Position numbers and translations under genes: made by a program | Source of the DNA: G942493375 sp942493375 | GTDB lineage: Bacteria > Armatimonadota > UBA5829 | DNA: 64,000 nucleotides | Direction: 5' to 3' | Assembly (NCBI GenBank): GCA_942493375.1 | Contig: OW818698.1 | Location: 6,386,001 to 6,450,000 of the forward strand | The notes under the pieces: model-generated | Told to the model about the DNA's origin: nothing | Database searches by the model: none | The model's input: the letters and a program-made list of their open reading frames with translations, nothing else | Part shown: in pieces, positions 35,426 through 43,866 of the stretch | Position numbering within the stretch: the first letter of the stretch is position 1 | How the letters are laid out: each line of letters begins with the position of its first letter

Positions 35426-36574
35426 TCAGACGGTGGCGAAGTCGTAACGTCTCTTCTTGGAATCTTCAGGGCTGGGCAGGGAACCGATCTTTCCGATCAC
35501 CGGCAGGCCACCCATAGGAGTCCACACCAGATCCAGTTCCGGTTCAATCAACCTTATAGATGCTTCCTCGGATGAGAAGAACAGTTTAGTTCCCTTAATA
35601 GCCGCAGTCAACGGCCGCAGTCTGATTCTGTCTGTAAGAGCTATCATATATTCGTGATTTGCGACTACTATACCGAACGGCCCATTCATCAAGAGACCAC
35701 CATAGGTGGATCTCAAGGCAGAGTGCAGCTGTTTTTCATCGTTGTCCATCATATCAATCTCGCTCCAAAGCGGTGGAGCGACTATCTTGGCGAAAATCTC
35801 AGGGGACAATCCCTGTTTGCGCATGATCAAATCGATTGCATAAGCTAAAACTTCGGTATCGGTGAACATAGTGCATTTATAACCGACTGTTTCCAACCAT
35901 GCTCTGTTTGCCCCGTAAGAACTTAGTTCACCGTTATGGACGACTGTCCAGTCCAGCATAGAGAACGGATGTGCACCGCCCCACCATGCCTGGCTGTTGG
36001 TAGGGAACCGGCCATGCACTGTCCAGGTGTAACCTTTATAGTCTTCCAGCCTGAAATATTCGGCTATTTGTTCGGGGAAACCTACTCCCTTGAAAACACC
36101 CATGTTTTTGCCACTGGAGAATACGAATGAGTCCTCGATCTCGTCATTAATCTGTAAAACGAGTTTGACTATATAATCGTCGTCGCTGAGTTCGTCCCCT
36201 CTATCCGACTTCGGGTTCACAAAGTACCGGTAGATCATCGGCTCATTCGTGATTCCCTCTGTCTTTCGGGTTGGGACTTCCTGTGAGTTTTCAACTTTGA
36301 CTTCGTTCTGCAGAAACTGTTCGGTATAATGACGTCCTTGTTGGCTTGCAAACATAATATGTAGAGCGTAACACTCCGGGAAATCAGGATAGAGTCCGTA
36401 TACTGCGAAACCTCCACCGAGTCCGTTTCCACGGTCGTGCATGTTGGCGACTGCTTTGAATGCTGCTTCACCCGAAATGGGTTTCCCACTGGTCTCCATC
36501 ATACCGAAGATGGAACAAGCTGAGATTACTTTATCTTCTTCGTAAGGATTATTTATCAATGAAAGGTTTTTCAA
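35426..36574 (-). CDS. Glutamate synthase glutaminase subunit (class II amidotransferase)
   Basis: A 382-residue class II glutamine amidotransferase. The catalytic N-terminal cysteine is expected to be exposed by removal of a propeptide of about 18 residues (VISA then CSIFGMM). HDRGNGLGGG, the GRFPTNSQAWWGGAHPF segment and the NGELSSYGANR substrate loop are typical. It releases ammonia from glutamine for the FMN subunit. The start is a TTG (36574) with GGAGG eight bases upstream; it overlaps the stop of the oxidoreductase gene (TTGA), which suggests coupled translation. Confidence 0.92.
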   Translation of the reverse strand: MKNLSLINNPYEEDKVISACSIFGMMETSGKPISGEAAFKAVANMHDRGNGLGGGFAVYGLYPDFPECYALHIMFASQQGRHYTEQFLQNEVKVENSQEVPTRKTEGITNEPMIYRYFVNPKSDRGDELSDDDYIVKLVLQINDEIEDSFVFSSGKNMGVFKGVGFPEQIAEYFRLEDYKGYTWTVHGRFPTNSQAWWGGAHPFSMLDWTVVHNGELSSYGANRAWLETVGYKCTMFTDTEVLAYAIDLIMRKQGLSPEIFAKIVAPPLWSEIDMMDNDEKQLHSALRSTYGGLLMNGPFGIVVANHEYMIALTDRIRLRPLTAAIKGTKLFFSSEEASIRLIEPELDLVWTPMGGLPVIGKIGSLPSPEDSKKRRYDFATV

Positions 36575-37866
36575 GCCCAGTCCCTCCCAGCGCCCTGCAG
36601 TCTGTCCATCACCATCTTTTTAGGCATATCAATCAAACCCAGGTGACCCTGGAGCAGTTTGTCGATCATATCATCCACAGGGATACAAGCACGCATCATG
36701 CCGGTCATCAAGCCTGCTCTTTCAACATCACCGGTTACTATTAGTCCCATCAACTTACCGTCTTTGACTACGATACGGCGATAGTTAGCGCCATCGAGTG
36801 ATGTGTAGACTTTATAGTCTTCTTCTTCCGGTTGGGTTGCAAGTCCGGCGGACATGAACGGTTCTCCAAAGAAACTTACAGAGTTGACGCTCATTCCTAT
36901 GTTGTAGGTAGTCTCTTTACCGAGCATGTTCAGCCCGGCGACTCTGCCACCTATGTATGCGTTTGGTAGAATCGGTAGGACCCGGTTGCTTCCGGTCAAT
37001 GGATCATAGGCTTCAGCAATATCACCAGCAGCATAAACACCCTGGACATTGGTCTCCATGAAACGGTTAACGAGTATCCCGCGGTTGATCTTTACGTCTG
37101 AGCCTTTTACGATCTCAGTCCGTGGCTTTACACCGACAGTCATGAACACAGTTTCACAGGCGATCTGTTCACCTGTATTTAGAACAACCGATGCAACATC
37201 GTTGGAGTCTTCGGAACCTTCAATGCCGGTCAACTGGACTCCGGTCAGTATTTCTACTCCGTGTCCTTCCATTGCTTTTCTGACAAGTCCGGACGCTGTA
37301 GGGTCAAGGTTCATAGCCAGGACTCTATCAGCCATTTCGATCACTGTGACATCGTGTCCCATATAAGCCAGAGCCTCAGCTGTCTTTAATCCAGTCAGCC
37401 CACCGCCGATGACAACAGTCTTCTGGGTGTGAGAAAGCCAGCCTTTTGCGCGCTTGGCATCTTCCATTGTATTCATATAGAATACGCCTGGTCTGTCGAG
37501 TCCAGGGACAGGAGGTTTTATTGGTCCTCCTCCAGCAGCCAGCAGCAGTTTAGAATACCCGACAACTGCTCCATCATCCAGTGTGACGGTAGAGTCCTTG
37601 TCATTGACCTGAATAACCTGTTTGCCCAGGATCACATCCACATTATTTAAAACGTAGAAATCTAGAGGACGGTAGTATGTGTTCTCTTCCGTCACTTTGC
37701 CTGATACATAGTATGTGATGAGTGGACGAGAATATGTATGCTCGGTTTCGTGAGCGATAATGCCAATGGTGCTGGTCTTGTCGAGACTGCGTATGGCTTC
37801 TACTGCTCCTACGGCAGCAGTCGAGTTACCGATCAATAGAAAGTCGTATTTCGGCTGCGTGCTCAT
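36571..37866 (-). CDS. FAD/NAD(P)-binding oxidoreductase of the glutamate synthase operon
   Basis: A 431-residue pyridine nucleotide-disulfide-type flavoprotein. An FAD dinucleotide fold is at the N-terminus (LLIGNSTAAVGAVEAIR), an NAD(P) fold in the middle (VVIGGGLTGLKTAEAL), and the second FAD contact (GVYAAGDIAEA) at about residue 280. No redox-active CxxC is present in the usual disulfide reductase place, so it resembles NADH-dependent ferredoxin or rubredoxin reductases. It probably feeds electrons through the operon's ferredoxin to the FMN subunit. Its start overlaps the ferredoxin gene's stop (ATGA). Confidence 0.9.
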   Translation of the reverse strand: MSTQPKYDFLLIGNSTAAVGAVEAIRSLDKTSTIGIIAHETEHTYSRPLITYYVSGKVTEENTYYRPLDFYVLNNVDVILGKQVIQVNDKDSTVTLDDGAVVGYSKLLLAAGGGPIKPPVPGLDRPGVFYMNTMEDAKRAKGWLSHTQKTVVIGGGLTGLKTAEALAYMGHDVTVIEMADRVLAMNLDPTASGLVRKAMEGHGVEILTGVQLTGIEGSEDSNDVASVVLNTGEQIACETVFMTVGVKPRTEIVKGSDVKINRGILVNRFMETNVQGVYAAGDIAEAYDPLTGSNRVLPILPNAYIGGRVAGLNMLGKETTYNIGMSVNSVSFFGEPFMSAGLATQPEEEDYKVYTSLDGANYRRIVVKDGKLMGLIVTGDVERAGLMTGMMRACIPVDDMIDKLLQGHLGLIDMPKKMVMDRLQGAGRDWA

Positions 37867-38309
37867 TCGTCATCCTCCTCAATTATCAGTGCGTCATTTG
37901 GACAGTGTTCAACGCAGGAAGGGAAACCGCGCTCTTTGCACATGTCACACTTCATCGCTGTTTTGCCCGACCTGGGATCTCGTTTGACTGCGCCATTAGG
38001 GCACATCAATACGCAAGTCCAACAACCAACGCATTTTTTCTCATCAACTGTAACAACACCAGTTTCCGGGTCTTTGGTCATTGCACCTGTGATGCATCCG
38101 TAGACACACAAAGGCTCATCACACTGCCTGCACTGCAGGGCAAATGATTCACAATCGTGCTCTTCAAGTTCCACGCACGATGCTGTTTCAGTGGCTCCGG
38201 TGTTAAATGCTTTATGTATATTCTTAGAGTCCGAGTGCTGTACTTTGCACCAGACCCTGCACAAACCGCACCCAATACAGACCTCGGGATTGGCTTTAAT
38301 TCTGAGCAT
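37863..38309 (-). CDS. Polyferredoxin electron-transfer protein of the glutamate synthase operon
   Basis: A 148-residue HycB-like ferredoxin with four [4Fe-4S] cysteine groups: CIGCGLCRVWC, CRQCDEPLCVYGC, CVGCWTCVLMCP and CDMCKERGFPSCVEHCP. It is the first gene of the operon and presumably moves electrons between the oxidoreductase and the FMN subunit. GGAGGGG precedes the ATG. Its leader carries an intrinsic terminator hairpin. Confidence 0.9.
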   Translation of the reverse strand: MLRIKANPEVCIGCGLCRVWCKVQHSDSKNIHKAFNTGATETASCVELEEHDCESFALQCRQCDEPLCVYGCITGAMTKDPETGVVTVDEKKCVGCWTCVLMCPNGAVKRDPRSGKTAMKCDMCKERGFPSCVEHCPNDALIIEEDDE

Positions 38310-38334
38310 AAATCCCCTCCGTAGAAAAATAAAA

Positions 38335-38365
38335 AAGGCGCTCTGCTATATATGCAAAGCGCCTT
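38335..38365 (-). promoter_or_regulatory. Leader terminator (attenuator) before the glutamate synthase operon
   Basis: On the minus strand an 8-base stem, AAGGCGCT with AGCGCCTT, is followed directly by TTTTTATTTTT and then the GGAGGGG ribosome binding site of the first gene. An intrinsic terminator placed between a promoter and the first start codon suggests regulation by premature termination. Confidence 0.7.
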
Positions 38366-38490
38366 CGATGGCAGTTACTATGTAACTTGATTTTGACACA
38401 ACACTGCGTCGTATATGAGCTACGGTGTGACCAACACTGGTCAATATGTAACCTCAAAAGTTAGAGCAATTCATCGCTCCAATTAAGTAA

Positions 38491-38520
38491 ATTATACGAA
38501 ATAAACTGGTAACAAGTCAA
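38491..38520 (-). promoter_or_regulatory. Promoter of the glutamate synthase operon
   Basis: On the minus strand, TTGACT (38515-38520), 18 bases, TATAAT (38491-38496). It predicts a leader of about 175 bases, holding several small hairpins (GACCAGTGTTGGTC; GTTACATAGTAAC) before the attenuator. Confidence 0.75.
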
Positions 38521-38523
38521 ATC

Positions 38524-38763
38524 GGGGGAAGGGAGACTTTAGGCGTTAGGCTATAGGCGTCAGGAAGGGGAAGGGAGTGGTTGTGCACGATCTGTCTGGA
38601 TAGGTTCTTCGTAGTCGTCCTTCGATACGCCTTCGGCTACTCAGGACTAGCGGTGATTGGTCGCCGTAAACTGGGCTATTTGGTTTCCATAATGCTGGTA
38701 TAGTTGACATTCGACCATTCCCTTCCTGAAGTCTAAAGCCTGAAGCCTGAAGTCTGTCCCTTC
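38524..38763. repeat. Inverted-repeat element, family C, copy 1
   Basis: A left end of GGGGAAGGGAGACTTTAGGC followed by TTAGGC/CAGG repeats, and a right end of CGACCATTCCCTTCCT followed by GAAGTC/AAAGCC repeats in reverse orientation, enclose about 130 bases. The right end reaches into the stop codon of the hypothetical gene at 38762. The centre contains a CCTTCGATACGCCTTCGGC segment. Confidence 0.75.
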
Positions 38764-39418
38764 AGATTCCCGATTCCAGGAGGTCTCCAGTTATTCCTAC
38801 CAGTTGGCGGAAGCGGTCTTCCAGGATTGTTCTGAACTCGAAGCTGCCGCTGAAGAGGCCGTGGGCTTTGCCGGAGTGCAGGTAGCCATCAGCTCCTCCG
38901 TATACGCAAAGGCTGGTCATAAACTTGGGACCGTATACATAGTATTGGAGCATTACATGAGCCGAGAGTGGTTCCCTGGTGAATGTAGTGCAGACACTGG
39001 GGGTAACAAGCACTTTTGTAAGTCCAACATAGTCACTGCCTATAGTGTCTATCAGATTGAGGACAACAGCTCTTGTTTGTTTGCTAAGTTTGCGGCTCTT
39101 TTTTGCTTTCTCGTAGACACTTGTAAGCATGTCCAGGTAGGAGTGAAAAACAATCGATTCGTCCTCATGTTTATTCATCCGAATTAAAACTGGATAGAGC
39201 TTCATACGTGCTTCAAGCAGCAGCGCGAGAAAACAAGAGGCGTCATCATAAGCAGCTCGGACTACCGGGTCAATTATGGCATCCCTGCTTATGGTAGGGA
39301 TAAATGATGGCCGTTCATAAGTGACCAGGAAGTTGCGCAGGCACTCGTCAGCATTCTTTAACTTGTCCAGGCAAGCCCGGCAAGCGCTCTCATACTCCCA
39401 GACCACAATCTGGTCCAC
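38762..39418 (-). CDS. Hypothetical protein, no recognised family
   Basis: A 218-residue protein starting at GTG. It is predominantly helical by eye, has no signal peptide or membrane segment, and shows two tyrosine-rich segments toward the C-terminus (LQYYVYGPKF; YGGADGYLHSGKAHGLF). I recognise no motif. It stands alone between two family C repeat elements; its stop codon overlaps the end of one of them. No good ribosome binding site is seen before the GTG. The long frame and normal composition support a real gene, but confidence is moderate. Confidence 0.5.
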   Translation of the reverse strand: MDQIVVWEYESACRACLDKLKNADECLRNFLVTYERPSFIPTISRDAIIDPVVRAAYDDASCFLALLLEARMKLYPVLIRMNKHEDESIVFHSYLDMLTSVYEKAKKSRKLSKQTRAVVLNLIDTIGSDYVGLTKVLVTPSVCTTFTREPLSAHVMLQYYVYGPKFMTSLCVYGGADGYLHSGKAHGLFSGSFEFRTILEDRFRQLVGITGDLLESGI

Positions 39419-39505
39419 ACAATCATCGGTAAAATAATCCCGTATATCAGCACACTCCCTGAAGCAATAGTATATACTTCGCCAGCCGGGGCTTTGGCAC
39501 CTTCA

Positions 39506-39655
39506 AGGGAAGGGAGAGGCTTCGGACTTCAGGAAAGGATTTCACGCGGAGACGCGGGGAGACGCGGAGAATGGGAGGATTTGGGGAGGGGGAGAGGGGA
39601 GACTGGGAGATGGGGGAGAGACCACTTCCTTCCTGAAGTCTGACGTCTCCTACCC
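39506..39655. repeat. Inverted-repeat element, family C, copy 2 (divergent)
   Basis: The left end (AAGGGAAGGGAGAGGCTTCGG, then ACTTCAGG) and right end (CACTTCCTTCCTGAAGTCTGA) are inverted. The interior is purine-rich with GACGCGG repeats (CGCGGAGACGCGGGGAGACG), unlike copies 1 and 3. With its flanks it occupies the gap before the SPFH gene; no gene is seen there. Confidence 0.65.
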
Positions 39656-39779
39656 CGAAATGTGATGCTTGTGTGGCTGAAACGGCAAAAAATTATGCAA
39701 TACTGTGCGGAAATGAAGGACAGATAGTGTTGCTGGTGTAAGAAAATCATGAGAATCTAACAAGGAGATGTGAAAAGTT

Positions 39780-40697
39780 ATGGGTATGCTTGTTTTTGGT
39801 GTGCTTCTGGTTATTCTTTCGTTTGTTATGGGGTCGGCCCTTAAATCAGGAAATATTCAAAGCAGGATTGGCAATTTGGCTGTGACCGGAGGTATGGTTA
39901 GAATTGTAGGGATACTGCTAGTCCTTATTGGAACAATAAGTTCTGCGATCATCACTGTTCCAGCTGGCTCTTGTGCAGTTTTGTTGCGATTCAGGGCGGT
40001 TGCAGGCAGTTATTCCTCTGGTATCCATTTGATTATACCCTATATCAATACTACTGAGATCATGGAAACCAGGACACAAAAGGAAGTAGCAAAGGGTACC
40101 GCTGCCAGCAGGGACCTTCAAATGGTAACAGCTGAAGTCGCAATCAACTACCATATAAGTGAAGACAATGCTGCGGATTTGTATAAGAATGTTGGTCTGG
40201 ATTACAAGAGCCGAATAATAGATCCTGCAGTGCAGGAATCACTGAAGCAAGTTACAGCCCAATATACTGCAGAAGACCTGATAAAGAGACGCTCTGAGGT
40301 CAAAACCAAGGTTGAAAGTGAGATAACTTCCAGATTAAAGGTATATGAGATAATCGTGGAGCCTCTGGGAGTCAGTATCACGAATTTTGATTTCTCTCCT
40401 GAGTTTAATGCAGCTATTGAGCAGAAACAAGTTGCCCAGCAGACAGCAGAAAAACAGAAGTATGTGCTTCAGCAGGCAGTGCTTGAGAAGCAAACCGAGA
40501 TAACCAAAGCTGAAGGTCAGGCCCAGGCATCCAAAATTCGTGCGTTAGCCCTGAAAACCCAGGGAGGTAGCAGAGTTATTGCAGAGAAGTGGATAGACCG
40601 ATGGGATGGCAAACTCCCTCAGGTGACAAGTGGATCAAATATGATGATCAACCTGAGTGAACTCCTGAGAGGCAATGAGTCCAAACCTAACCAGTAG
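39780..40697 (+). CDS. SPFH/prohibitin-family membrane protein
   Basis: A 305-residue protein with two N-terminal hydrophobic segments (about 3-18 and 40-62), then an SPFH domain (VPAGSCAVLLRF, GIHLIIPYI, TAEVAINYHI) and a long Ala/Gln/Glu/Lys-rich coiled coil (EQKQVAQQTAEKQKY, EITKAEGQAQASKI) typical of prohibitin and HflC/HflK relatives. Such proteins form membrane-associated rings and often regulate membrane proteases; no protease gene is adjacent. AAGGAG precedes the ATG. The gene is bracketed by family C repeats on both sides, the right one beginning on the base after its stop. Confidence 0.88.
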   Translation: MGMLVFGVLLVILSFVMGSALKSGNIQSRIGNLAVTGGMVRIVGILLVLIGTISSAIITVPAGSCAVLLRFRAVAGSYSSGIHLIIPYINTTEIMETRTQKEVAKGTAASRDLQMVTAEVAINYHISEDNAADLYKNVGLDYKSRIIDPAVQESLKQVTAQYTAEDLIKRRSEVKTKVESEITSRLKVYEIIVEPLGVSITNFDFSPEFNAAIEQKQVAQQTAEKQKYVLQQAVLEKQTEITKAEGQAQASKIRALALKTQGGSRVIAEKWIDRWDGKLPQVTSGSNMMINLSELLRGNESKPNQ

Positions 40698-40914
40698 AAG
40701 GGAAGGAGGCTTTAGGCGTTAGACTTTAGGCTTCAGGGGGGGGAAGGGAGAGGTTTCAGACTTCAGGCTTCAGGCTTCAGGAAGGGACTCGGGAACTGGA
40801 GCTCTAATATTAATCGTCAATAGTGCATGGATACTGTTATGAACACCAGTGTAAGATTACGCACGACCATTCCCTTCCTAAAGTCTAAAGTCTAAAGCCT
40901 TAAGCCTGCATTCC
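40698..40914. repeat. Inverted-repeat element, family C, copy 3
   Basis: Begins directly after the SPFH gene stop with AAGGGAAGGAGGCTTTAGGC, contains TTCAGGC runs, and ends with CGACCATTCCCTTCCT plus AAAGTCT runs, as copy 1 does. CTATACTGTATAG, a 13-base palindrome, follows at about 40939 before the DUF4838 gene. Confidence 0.75.
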
Positions 40915-40990
40915 TGTTGCTTCTCGTAATCCTGGAGACTATACTGTATAGCAATCGTATGGTGTATGAATGTGCATTTGGAGGCTTGAT

Positions 40991-43744
40991 TTGCGAACTT
41001 TTTGTCTGCTCTGTTGTTTGATATTGCTGACTTGTTGTCAGACCGTTGGTGCTGCGGAGAAGCCGTTTAACTATACTCCGAACCCGGAGTTTGTGGGCAC
41101 TGACGATACCATTGTTGAGTGGGCAAACCATACGGCTTCGGGTGAGTGTGTGTTCTCTCGTGTCAAAGGTATCGGTCCGGATGGTGCCAATGCTGCGGTT
41201 ATTACCGGAATTGGAACAGACAGCGTTGGACGTTGGTATGGGGATGCATCTGTGCTTGGCGGGGCTAGTTATAAGTTTAGCATTATGGTAAGAACTACTG
41301 CGGATGTATCGGGTTGTATTATTACAGGCTTAAATAAAGAACAGTTCTATACCAGTCCGGATAAGTGGACTCAGCAGACAATTAGCTTCAAAGTGCCTGC
41401 GGGGCAGATGTCCGTGAGGTTTCATTTGCAGCAGTATGGCAAGGGAACTATCGAATATTCCAAGCCTGAACTCATAATGACAGAGCCTCCTGCTCCTGAA
41501 ACTAACACTTCTCCTGTTCCGGCTGTTGGGGGAGAGATTGTTGCTATAGTTACTCCTGAATCTCCGGATCCGGTTGAGATTGGATGTGCGCTGGAGACAC
41601 GGCGGATATTCAAAGCCCTGACTGGTATGAGCATACCAATTACCACAAAGGCACCTTCCGGCAGGTGCTTGTATATTGGGGTCACCCCAAATGGATCCAA
41701 CTATAAACGCCGACTGGCAAAGCTCCAGGAGGATGGGATTATCCTTGATATTGGTAAGAATGCCATTGTCTGCACCGGAGCGACTCCATCGGGTGTATAT
41801 AATGCTGTGGCTGAACTTTATTATCGTATCGGTTGCAGGTGGATATGGCCGGGGAAATATGGTGAATGTCTGCCTGATAAAGGTACTGTTCCTCTTCCGA
41901 AGTCATTAAAGATCACATACAATCCTCCATTTGCCCTGAGAGGCGGAACTATGTGCCAGGTCGAGGTTGATGCTCCGAGCAGTGTGAGAGGTGTGGATGT
42001 CGGCCAGTGGACTGATTGGGCTGCCAAGAACCACTATAACCGTGCGAAGAGTTGCTATACAACAACCTGGAATTACGGTGCTGAGCGTGCATATGGATGG
42101 GAGGAGGTGTCCGGTCACACTACAACCGAGTTCCTGATGCCTGCCACAGAGTTTGCTGCCCATCCTGAGTGGTTTGCACTCTTTAAAGGGAAAAGAGTCG
42201 GGATGCATCCGATCGGAACTACTGCGATGCCCTGCATTAGTAACAAGGAAGTCCAGCAGAGGTTCATTCGGATAGCTCTGGAATACTTCGAGACTCATCC
42301 CAGAGCAAAGAGATTCTTTGTCGGGGCCAATGATGAACCGTCCTACTGGTGTGAATGCGATGGTTGTAAGGCACTGGATCCGCCGGGAACCGATATGTCC
42401 AAAAATGGAACTGACTGCATGGAGATGACTGATCGCTGGTTCTATCTGGTCAATCTGGTTGCTGCGGAAGTCGGTAAGAAGTACCCGGGCAAATGGGTCG
42501 GTGCTTATGCGTATGCCTCTACAACGACACTTCCAAAACAGGTTAAGCCTCTGCCTAATGTGATGGTCGAGTATACGCTTTGGGACAGGTGCTATAAGCA
42601 TTCGTTCATGGACAAGAAATGCCCGATCAATGCCCGTGGGGTATCGATGATACGTAAATGGAAAAAGATTGCTTCTGCTGTATCCATATATGGTTACCTT
42701 GATTATGACAATCCAGGGATTCCTGAACCCTTCTGGATGCATGACAAGGGGCTTTATAACGATCTATCCAGGCTTGGGGTGAAGTATATCTCAGATGAAG
42801 TAGACACTGTTCCATCAGTCTCTCCTTTGTTGATGGGTTACAGGACCAGGCTGCTGTGGGATTTGTCTGAGGACCCGGTAGCTTATATGAAGACATTCTG
42901 CAAGACGGCATATGGCCCGGCTTCGACTGATATGGAAGCGTTCTGGAACCTGCAGTGGGATGCTGTGAAAAAATCTCCTACTCCTCATCCGGTTACTAAT
43001 GATATTGTCCGTTATAATCCGGAAATGGTGGCGAAGTCCTACAAGATACTGGACCAGGCGGCGGCTAAAGCAGATACGGATGATATAAGGGCCAGGATCG
43101 CCCGGGCACGAATGAGTATGGATATGGTCCGTCTTTATATGACCAGAGCAAAGAAAGATGATGAGGCTTCGAAGTGGAACGAGTTTATGGATATCCGGTC
43201 AACCATACTTGAAACCTCTAAGAAGTGGAACCTGCCAGTGGACTATTTTGCATACCAGTCACTCGGCAGCGGTTATGTAATGCCTACAGAGGCTCTGAAT
43301 GGTCACAACCTTTTGGACCTGCCTATGGAGTGGCCGTTCAAGACTGATCCGGATAACAAAGGTGAGAATGAAAAGTGGTATGATCCTGCTGCGGAACTGA
43401 GTTCATTTAAGCCTATATCTGTAACAAAAATCTGGGAAGAGCAGGGATATCCTGGATATGACGGTTATGCCTGGTATATCACCGATGTAGTTATCCCTGA
43501 GACCAACGATAAGAGAGTCTGGCTGCTGTTTGGAGCTGTGGATGATTCCTGGACGCTCTGGATAGATGGACAATATATTACCAAGAGCACCGCAGACCCC
43601 GGAATAGTCTGGGACAAACCTGCAGCAGCAGACATTACCGGCAGATATACCCCCGGCAAGAAAGCAAGAATAGCAGTGAGGGTAGGGGATATAATGGCAG
43701 CCGGTGGGATGTGGAAACCGGTGAGGATAACGTCGTCAAATTAG
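40991..43744 (+). CDS. Secreted DUF4838 protein with N-terminal CBM-like domain
   Basis: About 917 residues. The N-terminus is a signal sequence with LTCC, a possible lipobox. Residues about 25-165 form a jelly-roll CBM-like domain. Next comes an alpha-glucuronidase N-terminal-like domain (TPSGVYNAVAELYYRIGCRWIWPGKYGE), then DUF4838 with its hallmark FVGANDEPSYWCECDGCKAL, and a C-terminal jelly roll (WLLFGAVDDSWTLWIDGQY). DUF4838 proteins are found in polysaccharide-use loci and their activity is not settled. A TTG at 40991 is preferred because GGAGG lies six bases before it; the ATG at 40970 has no ribosome binding site. It probably starts the operon that continues through the five paralogues and the GH42-like gene. 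Confidence 0.85.
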   Translation: MRTFCLLCCLILLTCCQTVGAAEKPFNYTPNPEFVGTDDTIVEWANHTASGECVFSRVKGIGPDGANAAVITGIGTDSVGRWYGDASVLGGASYKFSIMVRTTADVSGCIITGLNKEQFYTSPDKWTQQTISFKVPAGQMSVRFHLQQYGKGTIEYSKPELIMTEPPAPETNTSPVPAVGGEIVAIVTPESPDPVEIGCALETRRIFKALTGMSIPITTKAPSGRCLYIGVTPNGSNYKRRLAKLQEDGIILDIGKNAIVCTGATPSGVYNAVAELYYRIGCRWIWPGKYGECLPDKGTVPLPKSLKITYNPPFALRGGTMCQVEVDAPSSVRGVDVGQWTDWAAKNHYNRAKSCYTTTWNYGAERAYGWEEVSGHTTTEFLMPATEFAAHPEWFALFKGKRVGMHPIGTTAMPCISNKEVQQRFIRIALEYFETHPRAKRFFVGANDEPSYWCECDGCKALDPPGTDMSKNGTDCMEMTDRWFYLVNLVAAEVGKKYPGKWVGAYAYASTTTLPKQVKPLPNVMVEYTLWDRCYKHSFMDKKCPINARGVSMIRKWKKIASAVSIYGYLDYDNPGIPEPFWMHDKGLYNDLSRLGVKYISDEVDTVPSVSPLLMGYRTRLLWDLSEDPVAYMKTFCKTAYGPASTDMEAFWNLQWDAVKKSPTPHPVTNDIVRYNPEMVAKSYKILDQAAAKADTDDIRARIARARMSMDMVRLYMTRAKKDDEASKWNEFMDIRSTILETSKKWNLPVDYFAYQSLGSGYVMPTEALNGHNLLDLPMEWPFKTDPDNKGENEKWYDPAAELSSFKPISVTKIWEEQGYPGYDGYAWYITDVVIPETNDKRVWLLFGAVDDSWTLWIDGQYITKSTADPGIVWDKPAAADITGRYTPGKKARIAVRVGDIMAAGGMWKPVRITSSN

Positions 43745-43813
43745 GTTTTTGAATCGCGAATGCCGCGAAATACCCGCGAATGACGCGGAAAATAATAAAA
43801 CTATAACGGGTAG

Positions 43814-43835
43814 GGGAGCCCCTCCGCGGGCTCCC
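43814..43835. repeat. GC-rich intergenic hairpin
   Basis: GGGAGCCC (43814-43821) pairs with GGGCTCCC (43828-43835). It is preceded by short CGCGAATG repeats from about 43750. It separates the DUF4838 gene from the first paralogue and may be a terminator or a processing site. Confidence 0.55.
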
Positions 43836-43866
43836 GCCATAATCTCACAACCGATAAGGAATCACT

